Origin: Synaphobranchus kaupii
Lineage: Eukaryota > Chordata > Actinopteri > Anguilliformes > Synaphobranchidae
Assembly (NCBI GenBank): GCA_029718625.1
Contig: CM056391.1
Location: 7,950,890-8,014,889 of the forward strand
Direction of reading: 5' to 3'
Length of the DNA stretch: 64,000 nt
Within the stretch, counting starts at the first letter, position 1. Each line of letters starts with the position of its first letter. A program made the position numbers and the translations under genes. Shown here in pieces: positions 11,736-22,006 of the stretch. The notes beneath the pieces were generated by a model. It was not told where the DNA came from, made no database searches, and worked only from the letters and a program-made list of their open reading frames with translations.

Positions 11736-12499
11736 GCCTTGATGCAAAAATAGGCATCACACTCTCACTAAGGTTCAGAGTTCACTAGTTTTGGATGAAG
11801 CCGCTGATACAAGCCTGGACGGGTCACCCAGACCAGCACTGGGTTAGACTGTCGATCCAGTATCGGCGATGGAGAGCCGTGAGTGTGTGATAGGTGGCAT
11901 TGCTGTACGGGTGATTTGAGCGTGAGGTAGGAGGTGATGAGGGTGATGTGTGGGGGTGGGGGGTGGGGAGGGTGGAGTTAACAGGGTGTCGCACGCTCGC
12001 AGGTCATGACCGATGTGACCAGAAGCCGACACGCTGCAGCTGGTGCATGTCCACTTGCCCGGCCTCGCTCCTCTCCTCAGCGCTGACACCGTTACGGACA
12101 CGGCGGGCAACGCGGCACGTCCCCCCAGCAAGGACAAGGAAGAGGCTCATCAGAGGCTAATCAGACTGAGAGGCTAATCAGACTCCCATAGAGAACACGG
12201 ACAGAAGAGAGCACTCATTTATCAGTAAGTCAGAGATGGTCTGGGAGTGGGGGGGGGGTGGGGGGTGCTGACTAAAACCTGGAGAGTCATGGACTGTGAA
12301 TTCCCCTTGAAAAAATGAAAAAATCTACACCAAAAAAAAATCAACCAGATACAGTACGTCTTGGGGTCTGTTCCTCTCCATTGGCCCTGGGTTTTTTTTT
12401 CCACTCAGCTACTTCATCTCTTCATCCATCCATCCATCCATCTTCTCTCTCAGGCCTCCCCCAATACTCCATTCCTCCCACTCACTTTATCACTCTGCC
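11736..12499. other. Unique sequence, GC-moderate
   Basis: No gene is recognised. It contains a G-rich patch at 11948-11972 and 12248-12266 and a short (CATC)n at about 12421-12441. The sequence around 11995-12130 is CpG-containing and unique, without an identifiable product. Confidence 0.5.
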
Positions 12500-12745
12500 T
12501 CCCTCCATCTCTCCCTCTCTCCATCTCTCCTTTCCTACGGTTCTGCTTATTCTCCCTCGCTTCCTGTCTACCTCTCTCTCGCTCCCTCTCTCTCTCACTG
12601 TATCTCCCTCTCTCCCTCCGACTCTCTCATTGTCTCTCCCTCTCTCATACTCTCCCTCTCTTACCACCTCTCTCTTTCTCCCACTCTTCCCTTCTCATTC
12701 CCTCTCTCTCTCTCTCTCCCTCCCTCTCTCTCTCTCCCTCCTCTC
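12500..12745 (+). repeat. Pyrimidine (CT)-rich tract
   Basis: About 245 bp of almost pure C/T on the + strand, built from CTCTCTCC and CCCTCTCT words. Such tracts are common in fish introns and can adopt triplex (H-DNA) forms. The Leu/Ser/Pro-rich open frames over it are not genes. Confidence 0.93.
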
Positions 12746-13010
12746 TGCTGAGGAGCGTGGCGTCAATAGCGGGCCCATCTGCTCCCATACATCATGCACT
12801 TCATTTCAGTTTATTAGCCGGGATAAATCATAAATATTTCATTATCCATCACGGGCGGCTGTCGCGGGGCCCACGCAATTTATCACCAATGCCCCCTCTC
12901 AGGACTCCACAGCCCAGCAATAAGCTTTCCAGTCTATTAAACAAGATTGATACAGTGTGTAAATTTAGATATTGGGAATTTCTCCACACACCACTGCTCT
13001 GCACTGATAG
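12746..13010. promoter_or_regulatory. Candidate conserved non-coding (enhancer-like) element
   Basis: This is an isolated block of balanced-composition unique sequence between simple repeats. It holds clustered AT motifs of homeodomain and forkhead type (GATAAATCATAAATATTTC at about 12821-12840, CATTATCC, AATTTATCACC) around a CpG-rich core, GGGCGGCTGTCGCGGGGCCC, at about 12852-12871. That texture is typical of vertebrate developmental enhancers, but I cannot test conservation, so this is inference. Confidence 0.3.
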
Positions 13011-13140
13011 GCCATGGTAACGGGGGGTGTGAGGTGGGGGTCGGGGGGGGGGGGGGGGGTAAGGTGTTAACAGGAGTGATAGTGCATTTACAGTCGTCCC
13101 CCCCCCCCCCCATCCCAACCCCGTTTTCCATTTCTAAACC
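13011..13140. repeat. G run and C run in close inverted order
   Basis: A G-rich tract with about 17 consecutive G (around 13042-13059) is followed some 40 bp later by a C tract of about 14 (around 13097-13111). On one strand the two could pair into a hairpin; alternatively each may form quadruplex or i-motif structures. Confidence 0.75.
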
Positions 13141-14030
13141 AAAATGAAGCGAATAATTTTGTCACACCAAACGTACCTTTGAATCACAATCTTTTTTTCT
13201 CATGTAAATTAGGAAGAATATAAAAGTGTGTTTTACATGCCTCCAGTAAGCCGGCTTGGTGGGAACATTTGGAATATGTATGAGCTAAATCGCGGCTCTG
13301 GGAACTAAGTCTTAAGAAGTGACATAAAGCGCCGTTAAACCGGACAAAACACTCCCTGTCGAGAGCCGCTTTTGTCCCCGCGTACCTGGAGGTAAACTGA
13401 CTGCGACCAACAAAGCCAAGCTCCTTTTTTTTTTTTTTTTTTAAATCACGGGCACGCGCCCAAGATAGCGCACGACGCGGAACAGAGCTTTCCGCTTTGC
13501 CGGTTGAAAGAAGGGAAACTGTTGGGAGGCGTGTTATCAGGACACGGTGCCGTCGGCTTTCCAGCCTCTCTCCATTGTTGTGGTGGCGGTGGGAGATATG
13601 GGCGAGTGGCTTCCTTAATTAAAGCGATAAGAGAAGCCTAATTGCATCGGGTTTTTGTTTTCGGTGCTGGAGAAAGCGGTGACGCGCAGGCAATTAAAGA
13701 GCTTTACGGAGGGGGGCGCGCGCCAGCCGACGCTGGACGGCAGGGCTCTCCGTTTGATGCTCACGCGCAATAGACTCATTTAACTGATAATGACGACGAC
13801 GGCCTCCGGATTCTTCCATCTTTTTAATAGCGGAGACAAAGCGATAGCCTAGGCGTGATGAACTAAGCTCTGCTCTGGACAATGCTTTGGTTCCTTAAAT
13901 AATAGTGTCTAAATAATCACTGAACACAATTAAGCAGCTACTTTAGTACACAGCTGTGCAGGCAGCCCAGCGGTAAGGTCTGGGAAAACAGTAATTACCC
14001 AGACGACAAACTTATTTAAGCGTTGCCTAA
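13141..14030. promoter_or_regulatory. Candidate regulatory island with TTAATTAA motif
   Basis: Unique sequence with no recognisable coding content. A palindromic TTAATTAA at 13615-13622, followed by GCGATAAG and CCTAATTGC, lies in an otherwise CpG-containing context. A poly(T) run of about 18 sits near 13425-13442. Further AATTAAAG and ACTGATAATG words follow at 13691-13790. The combination of CpG retention with dense TAAT cores is enhancer-like. This is inference, with no expression or conservation evidence available. Confidence 0.28.
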
Positions 14031-14839
14031 TCAATAAACAGTGAAAAACATTAACAGACGGTGTCTGTACATTGTAGGTTTCCATACCCAGAAAGCCATG
14101 TCATGATGAAGACAATATCAGCAAGAGGAATTGATTGCTTTTGGAAAAACAGCTGTCTGGTCCATGGACTTGAATTTGCTTGTGTATCTCACGCGCACGC
14201 AGACGCACACGTATACGTATAGTCAGACATTCACAAAACATTCACATGTGCACAACGACACACACACGTTTAAATGCACACACGCGCACATTCAAGCACG
14301 CTGTACACAAACACACACTCTCACGCTTTTCAACCATACACCCTGTCACAGCGGGACTTCTGTACATGTCCACATGACACAGTCATCCAGGGGACTGTAG
14401 AACATGGCTTCTGTCAGGTTGCCCTTTTTAAAACTGTCATGCTATCACACCCTCCAGACCCCCCCAATCGACCACCACCAATCCCAGGCCTTTTTGTCTG
14501 TGGCATATACCCATTCCATTTCTTGGTGACAGCAGAATGGATTAGTGTGTGTGTGTAAGTGTACATGTGTGCTTGTGTGTGTGTGTATGTTTGTGTAATA
14601 GCAAAAAAAAGTGTATGTTTGCATATATGTGTTATTTTGTTGTGCGAGTGTGAATTGGTGTGTGTGCACCTCTGTTCATGTAATACGTGAACTGGGTGTG
14701 TAAAAAAAAAAACTCCACCTCTTCAGAGGGCTCGATTATGACAGAAACAGTCCTGCTTCCATAAAACTGTTTAACCGAAAGGTTCACATACGCGTTCCAG
14801 CCCCCCTCTCCATTTCACACCATTCCGTTCGGAACGAAA
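14031..14839. other. Unique sequence with CA and GT patches
   Basis: No gene is recognised. Degenerate CA repeats occupy about 14190-14320 and GT-rich sequence about 14535-14680; an A11 run is at about 14703. Short open frames over these are His/Thr- or Val/Cys-biased and not credible. Confidence 0.6.
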
Positions 14840-15210
14840 GCACTTATCTGGGCTCGATTGATGAGGCCTGCTCATAACTGATCACACTTTGACAATAATA
14901 ATAAACAGAGGCCTCAGTCAGATACATGAATATTAATGGAAACATTAAAACAGTGAGAGTTAAATGGAACAGTTAATGAGGATGAATAGCAGGCGATGCT
15001 GACAAAATGGCCGCTCTGATGTTATTTATCTTGCTTAACTTTGGTCACGGCTCCTTTTTTTGTAATTAATATTGTACATAAAAGCACTTTGCACTCGGAT
15101 GAGTGATCTAATTCGTCTCATATAAACGCGATTAAAGGGGGGAGAATATGCAATGTTAATGTTTATGTTAATGGCATTCATTGTGCTGGTGCGCTGGGTT
15201 TCTCCATCTC
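14840..15210. promoter_or_regulatory. Candidate conserved non-coding element
   Basis: Unique, repeat-free sequence with many homeobox-type cores: GATTGATGAGG at about 14856, AATATTAATGG at about 14930, GTTAATGAGGATG at about 14971, and GTAATTAATATTG at about 15061. The density of such words with no ORF suggests distal regulatory DNA, but this is pattern-based inference. Confidence 0.28.
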
Positions 15211-15224
15211 TCTTCACAGGCAGC

Positions 15225-15490
15225 TATTGATTAGCTCCTCGAGTTTCTGCCCAACTCGCTACGACGACGGATGGTCTCACCTCGTCACTATAGCGACTCT
15301 ACAATCATGCCACATCAAAACAATAATTAAAAAATCAGACCACGTAACTATGGCGACTTTAAAGGGGGGCGACATCAGTGCAAGAACGGCGCAATCAGAC
15401 TACACGGCCGCAGTTGCTGTACAGTCACCCCACACAACTACAGTAATGGCAGAAACGGACCTCATAACCACAGTAACTCTCCAATAGGAT
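15225..15490 (+). repeat. Degenerate tandem repeat related to the downstream 30-bp array
   Basis: Words shared with the 30-bp minisatellite at 15811-16014 recur here in decayed form with spacing of about 27-37 bp: AATCAGACCACGTAACTATG, CAATCAGACTACACGGCC, and ATAACCACAGTAACTCTCC. This looks like an older, mutated relative of the same repeat. The 86-codon open frame across it is a by-product. Confidence 0.5.
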
Positions 15491-15810
15491 ATTCCCTTGC
15501 CCAAATATTGGACACAATGATGTGATTTAGCCTAATGTGGGGGAGTGTGGTGGTCACTGGTGATATTGTTGAGTGGGGGAAGAGGTGGTTGGGGGAATAT
15601 ATGGGTATATGTAATGTAATTTATTTAATATTATTTAATGCTGAATATTTTCAACTTAATTACATTTAACACAGTAATCATATATGAACCGGAATTTGCC
15701 AGGTCAATCTCACAAACGCTATTCACAGGACAAAGGTAGTATAGGACAAAAATGTTTTGACTGAAAGACAGCTAATACCAAACTGTAGACCACACCAATC
15801 ACTTAACTCC

Positions 15811-16014
15811 ACAATCAGACCAAATCATCACAGTAACTCCACAATCAGATCAAATCATCACAGTAACTCCACAATCAGACCAAATCATCACAGTAACTCC
15901 ACAATCAGATCAAATCATCACAGTAACTCCACAATCAGATCAAATCATCACAGTAACTCCACATTCAGACCAAATCATCACAGTAACTCCACAATCAGAT
16001 CAAATCATCACAGT
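15811..16014 (+). repeat. 30-bp minisatellite, about 7 units
   Basis: The unit is ACAATCAGAYCAAATCATCA followed by CAGTAACTCC, with Y alternating C or T. Units start every 30 bp from 15811; the last diverges after CACAGT. A partial degenerate unit precedes it at 15788-15810. Since 30 is a multiple of 3, one frame encodes a ten-residue repeat (NSTIRPNHHS type), a fortuitous ORF. Confidence 0.97.
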
Positions 16015-16454
16015 CAGGGCAGATTCAGCCTACGACCATTGCATAATTCAGTGGGTAATGTTTGCCCCATAATCCCTCAGCTCCAGAAAAAGCATTATGG
16101 AGAACACTGATATGGTTCCCAGTTTTCTCTTTGTTTCTTCGTTACCTAGAACACAAAGTAACCTTGACAACACAAGTGAAAAGTGGACTTCACCCTCACT
16201 TTGATGGACTTTTCTAAGGCAACGCAGCCCACCAATCACTGAAATCTCACCTCCCTTCCTGACCTCCGCTGCCCACCATGATATTCGGTGAGTCACTCAC
16301 ACATGCTTTCATTATTGGACAGTTAATTACATAATAAGTAATAATAAAAACAATGTAATATAATAAACACATAATATATACGTAATACATTTAGCTAAAA
16401 AGTTTTTGGCTACATCATGAGTCAGTTGAATTTCTTAGACATAATTCTACTTCC
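16015..16454. other. Unique AT-leaning sequence
   Basis: No gene or strong repeat is seen. The segment 16310-16400 is strongly AT-rich with TAATAATA words. Confidence 0.5.
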
Positions 16455-16560
16455 TGCAATTCAATTCAAATTCTAATTCAAATTCTGCTTCCTGTCCTGT
16501 CTCTCAATTCAATTTTTTTAATTGAATTTCAGAAAATTCAGAATTTCTGAATTGATCCCG
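16455..16560. repeat. AATTCAA-rich self-complementary repeat
   Basis: Repeated AATTCAA/TTGAATT words form several short inverted pairs. TCAATTCAATT (about 16504-16514) faces AATTGAATTTC, and ATTCAG faces CTGAAT. This could fold into a hairpin. The CTTCCTGTCCTGTCTCTCAATTC context resembles the edge of a dispersed fish repeat, family not identified. Confidence 0.5.
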
Positions 16561-17165
16561 ACCCTGACACACACACAAACCCACATATACGTATATGCAC
16601 GCCCACACACACACACACACACAAAAACATCACAAAACTCAGATCTTTTCTCTGTCTCACTGGAAGGTAAAAGGTGATGTAGAATTGGGGCGGAGGGAGG
16701 GAGGTGGGGTTGCGGTAGGCGCCGGTTCCTGACACGGCACATCCCAGCAGGGTGTTATTTCTGTGGAGGGGGGTGTGTGAGATGAGAGAGAAGGAGGTGT
16801 GTGCCCATACCTGGGGTGGAACATGACATTGAACAGAAGGTGCGCAGTGTGACCTGAGGTGGTGTGTGTCATTGGGATGGGGGGATGGGGGGGGGAGGGT
16901 GAGGGGAGGGGGGGATGGGGGGGGGGAGGGTGAGGGGAGGGGGGGATGGGGGTCTGCTACAGACGAACAGGAGAGAAGAGCTGGAGGCACTCAGATGTAC
17001 CCCAAATCCCAACTGACGCGTGTCCTGGGTAACCGTGACAACGCGGCGCACCATGGCGGACTTCCATCCCACGCTGGGGGTGCAGACACAAAAGCAGAAA
17101 CAGTGCGCGCACAAAAACTCCTCAGCACGCAAAATGGATGCCAAAAATGTCTGTAGCAGGGGGAG
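16561..17165. repeat. CA patch and G-rich tandem block
   Basis: A CA repeat is at about 16567-16625. At 16876-16950 a G-rich unit (GATGGGGGGGG, then AGGGTGAGGGGAGGG) of about 34-36 bp is repeated twice plus a partial; its multiple G4+ runs make quadruplex formation plausible. The remainder is unique. Overlapping open frames on both strands are Pro- or Gly-rich artefacts. Confidence 0.75.
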
Positions 17166-17530
17166 GCGCCGCGGTGGCGCAGCGGTAATAGCTAACGCAC
17201 TTTGAGTCAATGCAGGTGCACACAGAGGGCCCGGGATAGCGCCCGGGGTCCTGCCAGATCCGAGTACGGCCCGGTGCCTTGAGGGAGCGGCAAATTGGGG
17301 CGGCCGGTCCCGGGATGGGGGGGGAGCGAATCGACGGGGAAGAATCGTCGCGCACACAGCGGCTCCATGCTGTGCTGGAATCACGGTCAGGGGCACGAGG
17401 AGTCACGCCTTTGGAGAAGACGTGGCGTCCTCCTTCCAACCGCCCAGCTAGCGGGGTTGTGTAACGGCAAATTCTCAGTGGTTGCTACACTGGGAATTTA
17501 ATCCTACTAGGGTACAACTGGCTACCAAAA
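17166..17530 (+). mobile_element. tRNA-derived SINE-like repeat
   Basis: The head GCGGTGGCGCAGCGGTAATAG resembles the tRNA D-arm/A-box region found in many fish SINEs. A degraded B-box-like segment, GATCCGAGTACGG, is at about 17258-17270. A GC-rich body follows (GGGGCGGCCGGTCCCGGGAT at about 17297-17316), and the 3' part ends near GGTACAACTGGCTACCAAAA. Its GC content is well above the flanks. The overlapping open frames on both strands lie inside the repeat and are not genes. Family name and exact ends are uncertain. Confidence 0.6.
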
Positions 17531-19348
17531 ACGGGACAAAATCTTGAAACTAATTTAAAAGTAAAAAATATCCATAGTGACCACGCTTACACGCACAGAC
17601 ACACGCCAGTGCTTACATGCGAACGTACCTGCACACACGTGCTAATCACCACCTCTCTTCTCCTCTCTGCCGTCCAGTCTCATTACTGTACACACGGCCC
17701 GTGCATTGCGGGCCCGTGGACTGTTCAGCTCTGACCTCCAGGTTAAGCACCAGGGCGGCCGAGCCTCAGTCTAGTAACCCTGGTTAACATCCTCTCCTCT
17801 CCCGCGCCCCACCACAGCAACCACCATCCCCATTATTTATGGGCGGTAGGGCTAATGTGCGGTCCCAAACCACTGCTTACCAGACCACTGGCAATCTTTA
17901 GGTCCTGTCCATTAGTCATAAGTGTGTCCGGGGCAGCGTTCAAAAAAGCGCTAATGTTTTTTTTTTTTGTTTGTTTTTTTTTACACCATGTTTTCTTGTT
18001 TTTTTTTTTTTCTTCCATCTAATTTTAAACAGGGGTTAGTCATTCCCAGAAAAGGTGAACTGACTTTCAGGACCACTTGAGAAGCAGTTGAACTCAATGT
18101 GCCAACCCTCCCATTTATTTTCCTCATCCTAATGGCCTTGTTTGTGTAGCCACGGTTTAAAAGCTAGCGTCTGTGCTACTCCGGCTTCGTTAAAAACGAG
18201 CACCCAAATATAACAAGCAAATATCTCACAGCTAAAATATTAATTGAGGAATAGCTTCCAAAAAAAATACTGGGAGTCAGTAACAGTTAATTTAATCTCA
18301 TCAGAGACACAGGAACTCTCTGCAACCCAAGTTTGAATCCCCTGAAATGTAGAAGAAATCATAAAGAAATAAAAAATTCCCCCAAACTGTGCTGGTAAAC
18401 AGAAGATAATTACCTGGACATTACCCCCCCCCCCCCTCCTCCTCCCAGGTAATCTGCAAATCCCCCAATAAAAATGTCTGGCTATACCACTACCCCCCTC
18501 CACCCCCGCTCCACCCCCGCCCCACCCTCGCTAGGAAACAAAAAAAAAAACATTTCAGCATGCCTCTCTCATCTGACATCATATTCACCATAACCTCCCA
18601 GTGTCAGATTGTAAAGGCAGGCCAGGATTCAACCAGAATTTGTCCTACAACCTTCCACTCTGATTAAATGCACATAATGGCTTTCTCTTCGGCACATCCT
18701 TTTCTCTGAAGAACAAAAGAAGGAAAAACCTTGCATTTACTGGCAGGTCAATTCTCAGGATAAATGTTTGATTGAACCCAGACTAGAGTCACTCTCTCTG
18801 TAAAAAGTCACTTTGTAAATTTCACTGCAAGGACAATTGTCCTCACACAAGGTCAAGAGCTCACCTCATCAATGAATCTGCACCCGTTTTCTTTTCTTTT
18901 TTTTTCCATTGGCAGGCTAACCTGAAATAACTTACCTATTGCTTCAAACTACGAGCTGGAAAGGCGTGGTGCGGGAGACGCAGCGTGTGGAAAGGGCTGC
19001 TCGAGGTAAGTCTAAGCAGGTAATTGAGTCTCAGTCCTGCAGTTTGCGATCTGTGGGCGCAGATAGCGGACGTCGGACTCTTGAAATGTGAACGGGAGAA
19101 GAGAGAACAACACAAAAGGCAGCGGGGGGCGGGGGGGGCGGATCGATGGTAACAAATGAGACTGGATGCACGGAGTGAGCACTCAAGAGAGGGTGACAGA
19201 TTATCCACACAAGTGCCAGTCGCACCAGGCCTGGGGTATTGCACCATTAAAACCGCTGCCGGGCTCGAGCGGGGAGCGTTATCGATCCATGCGCCGGCCG
19301 CCAGAGATCTGCTCACACAGAGAGAGTGCGTGCAGGGGCAAGGGAGGT
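17531..19348. other. Unique sequence with poly(T) and poly(C) runs
   Basis: No gene is recognised. T-rich runs occur at about 17958-18012 (on the minus strand a Lys-rich frame) and about 18897-18905. A C run with flanking C-rich sequence is at 18424-18440 and 18490-18530. 18940-19340 is mixed unique sequence with scattered CpGs and open frames on both strands, none with a recognisable motif. Confidence 0.5.
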
Positions 19349-19885
19349 ACAAAGAGTAGGTAAGACAGAGTGAGTGAGGAGATGGAGAGAGATCCGGTAA
19401 GAAAGTGAGGAGGTGGAGAGAAATCAGGTAAGAGAGTGAGGAGGGGAGATATCAGGCAAGAGTGAGAAAGTGGGGAGAGATCAGGTAAGAGAGTGAGGAG
19501 CTGGAAAGATATCAGGTAAGAGAGTGAGGAGGGGAGAGATCAGGTAAGAGAGTGAAGAGCTGGAGAGAGATCAGGTAAGAGTGTGAGGAGGGGAGAGATC
19601 AGGTAAGAAGATGAGGAGCTGGAAAGAGATCAGGTAAGAGAGTGAGGAGGGGGAGAGAGATAACAGGGATAAGGATGTGGAAGTAGAGGTGCGGTAAGAG
19701 AGTGAGGTGGTGGAGAGAGATAACAGGTATAAGGATGTGGAAGTAGAGGTGAGGTAAGAGAGTGAGGTGGTGGAGAGAGATAACAGGTATAAGGATGTGG
19801 AAGTAGAGGTGAGGTAAGAGAGTGAGGAGGGGGAGAGAGATAACAGGTATAAGGATGTGGAAGTAGAGGTGAGGTAAGAGAGTGT
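19349..19885 (+). repeat. GGTAAGA-containing minisatellite (30-bp then 60-bp units)
   Basis: From about 19349 to 19655 the unit is about 29-31 bp, of the form GAGATCAGGTAAGAGAGTGA plus GGAGSKGGA. From about 19660 to 19885 it becomes a 60-bp unit (GATAACAGGTATAAGGATGT, GGAAGTAGAGGTGAGGTAAG, AGAGTGAGGTGGTGGAGAGA) repeated nearly four times with exact 60-bp spacing. GGTAAGA occurs about a dozen times, seven of them as CAGGTAAG, a perfect vertebrate 5' splice-site consensus in + orientation. Confidence 0.95.
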
Positions 19886-20445
19886 GCCCAGGTTTACTCT
19901 GCTTCTGTACAGGAATGACAGCTTTATTGTCCTTCTGCTCTCAGTAACATGAGGCAGACCAGACTGGTGTTATTGGGGGTTAATTCTATCATATAGTATG
20001 ATACACAGTACACACACACAGGTATTGTTTTTATAAAGCAGTTTGAAATATTGGTCCAGTACCTGAAGCACAATGCCTGCCAACAAAATGGCGATAATTG
20101 CAATGACTGTAGACACACACTGATCACGAACAATGACTGAACATACAATGATTGCAAAAGCATTGACTGCGACCACAATAAAAACTGTGAGCACAATGGT
20201 AAAAAGACAAACACCGTGTAGGCTATACACAAACACCGTGAATCTGCAATCCCGACCAGATCTGAAAAATCACAAACAGCTTTTTACAAGACCTGTCCTA
20301 CTTTACAAAACTCACATCCTAAAGGAGCTACTTTTATTTTTTAAATTGCATGGCAAACCACACCCCCTACCAAAAAATAAAAAACCTTCACTCTCTACAA
20401 AACTCACTTCCTCCCAAACATAAAAGCTGCTGCTGAGACACACAC
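19886..20445. other. Unique sequence
   Basis: No gene is recognised. Interspersed CAATGACTG words around 20085-20175 hint at a very decayed short tandem repeat. The open frames on either strand lack motifs. Confidence 0.4.
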
Positions 20446-20600
20446 TGGGCCTGATTTACTAAGACCTTTAGCGTGTGCAAAACCTTTTAGCACATGATTG
20501 GTCGCGGTATTCGTTTTGCACCAATCATTGATCGCGCCATTAGTTTTGCGTGCGCTAAAAGTTTTTTGCACCCGCTAATGGTCTTAGTAAATCAGGCCCA
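20446..20600. mobile_element. 155-bp palindromic MITE
   Basis: The ends are perfect 20-bp inverted repeats: TGGGCCTGATTTACTAAGAC at 20446-20465 and its reverse complement at 20581-20600. Complementarity continues inward with few mismatches (CTTTAGCG against CATTAGCG, GTGCAAAA against GTGCAAAA). The whole copy can fold back on itself, and there is no coding capacity. Palindromic elements with a similar GGGCCTGATTTACTAA end occur in other aquatic vertebrates to my knowledge, but I cannot name the superfamily. No clear target duplication was seen. Confidence 0.85.
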
Positions 20601-21535
20601 CCGTGTACAATTCAGAATTCCCAAACACGGCAAGTACCAGGACGACATTAAAGGCGCTTTAGCCCCAGATGCTGTGTGAAAGCCCCTTCCCCTGAGCACT
20701 ATGCAGCCAGTGCTGTGCTGTGCTGTGCCGTGCTGTAATGGCGGCAGCGGGCCCTGGGTGGATTTCAGGGGGGTGTGTGGGAGGGACGGGAAAGGCTGAG
20801 GGCGGGGGGGGGGGGGATTGGGGGAGGGGGGGGTGACGGCAGGAGCGCTGCCTGGTTGCTACGGCCAGGGGGACTCGTCTGCTGGGAGCTGATTGCGCTC
20901 GCTCTCATTATCCGGCCTGTGTGTCTAATGGAGTATGACAGCGGCGTGCAGCGTGCCGGAACGCCGCCACCCCCCCCCCCCTACCCCCCACACCCCTTAA
21001 TGCCAATTAAACCCACTCCGCCCTTCCCTCCCTCCCTCCAACCCCCTCTCCCTCTTCCTCTGTCTCTTCCCTTTGCCTTCTCTCTCTCTCTCTTTCTCTC
21101 TCTCCGTCCTGCAGACCTGCAAACTTTCCTCCTTTTTTCCCGCCTCTGTCTCTGACACATAATTCAAAGTCACTTGTGCTTTATTGGCAGGCAAAATTAA
21201 GGACAGTACTTGTTGTCATGGCAGTTACATGCATTGGAAGAGCTACAGTAGGATATTGAACACAAACATGCCTTTGGACACAGATATAGAAAAACGGAAA
21301 GTAGAGCTTTATGTATCGTTATTTATTACATACAAGAATAGGTACCAACAGTTATGCAGCTGTGCTATTGCACACACGACCACAGGCACACACACGCAAA
21401 CACAAACACAACCACACATAGCCAATAAAGCAAGTACACACACACACAAACACACACACACACACACACACACATAAAATTCACCCACGTTCGCCCAAGC
21501 GAACAAAGCCAAAAATGTATCCGGCTAAACATGCA

Positions 21536-21570
<35 letters not shown>

Positions 21571-22006
21571 GAAGTTAAACCACCATAACATATACACTGA
21601 CGCCTGTGTCTGACCCAGGTAGATAAGAGCAATTGAAAGTAGCTGAAATGACAGTTTCTCCATGTTTCCCTGACAAGGCCCACTGTGTCATTTCACAGGT
21701 CATCAGTCTTCCAATAAAGAACAATGTAGACAAACTGTGATTACCCATAATCCCCTCTATCTCGCAGACCTAATTTACTTAACGGAAATGCCAATCTATC
21801 AACAAAAAAATGTAAATCTGAATAAACACGAGGTGTGAACCGACAGCGTTTTTCTAATCTCAGTTGGTTCAGGCTGGTAAAGGCCAGCTACTGTATAGGG
21901 GGGATGCAGTTTTAAGGGCATACATTTAATTCAGATAAGTCGGTGTGTACATTGTTTTTGGGGAGAATCTGAACACCTTTTTCTCAATACCACCTTGAAT
22001 CCTCCA
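20601..22006. other. Unique and low-complexity sequence; dispersed TTTATTGGCA motif
   Basis: No gene is recognised. G-rich sequence occurs at 20772-20836, a C run at about 20970-20980, and a CT-rich tract at about 21020-21110. GTGCTTTATTGGCAGGC at about 21176-21192 resembles the CTTTATTGGCATG motif also seen at 51119 and 57871. CA repeats lie at about 21370-21475 and 21540-21570. Confidence 0.6.

Noticed and set aside
12315..13020. 172- and 219-codon Leu/Ser/Pro-rich frames
   Set aside because: They translate the CT-rich tract, with two frames open simultaneously.
16869..17439. 175-codon and 105-codon minus-strand frames
   Set aside because: They combine translated G-rich repeat and GC-rich SINE sequence, without a recognisable domain.
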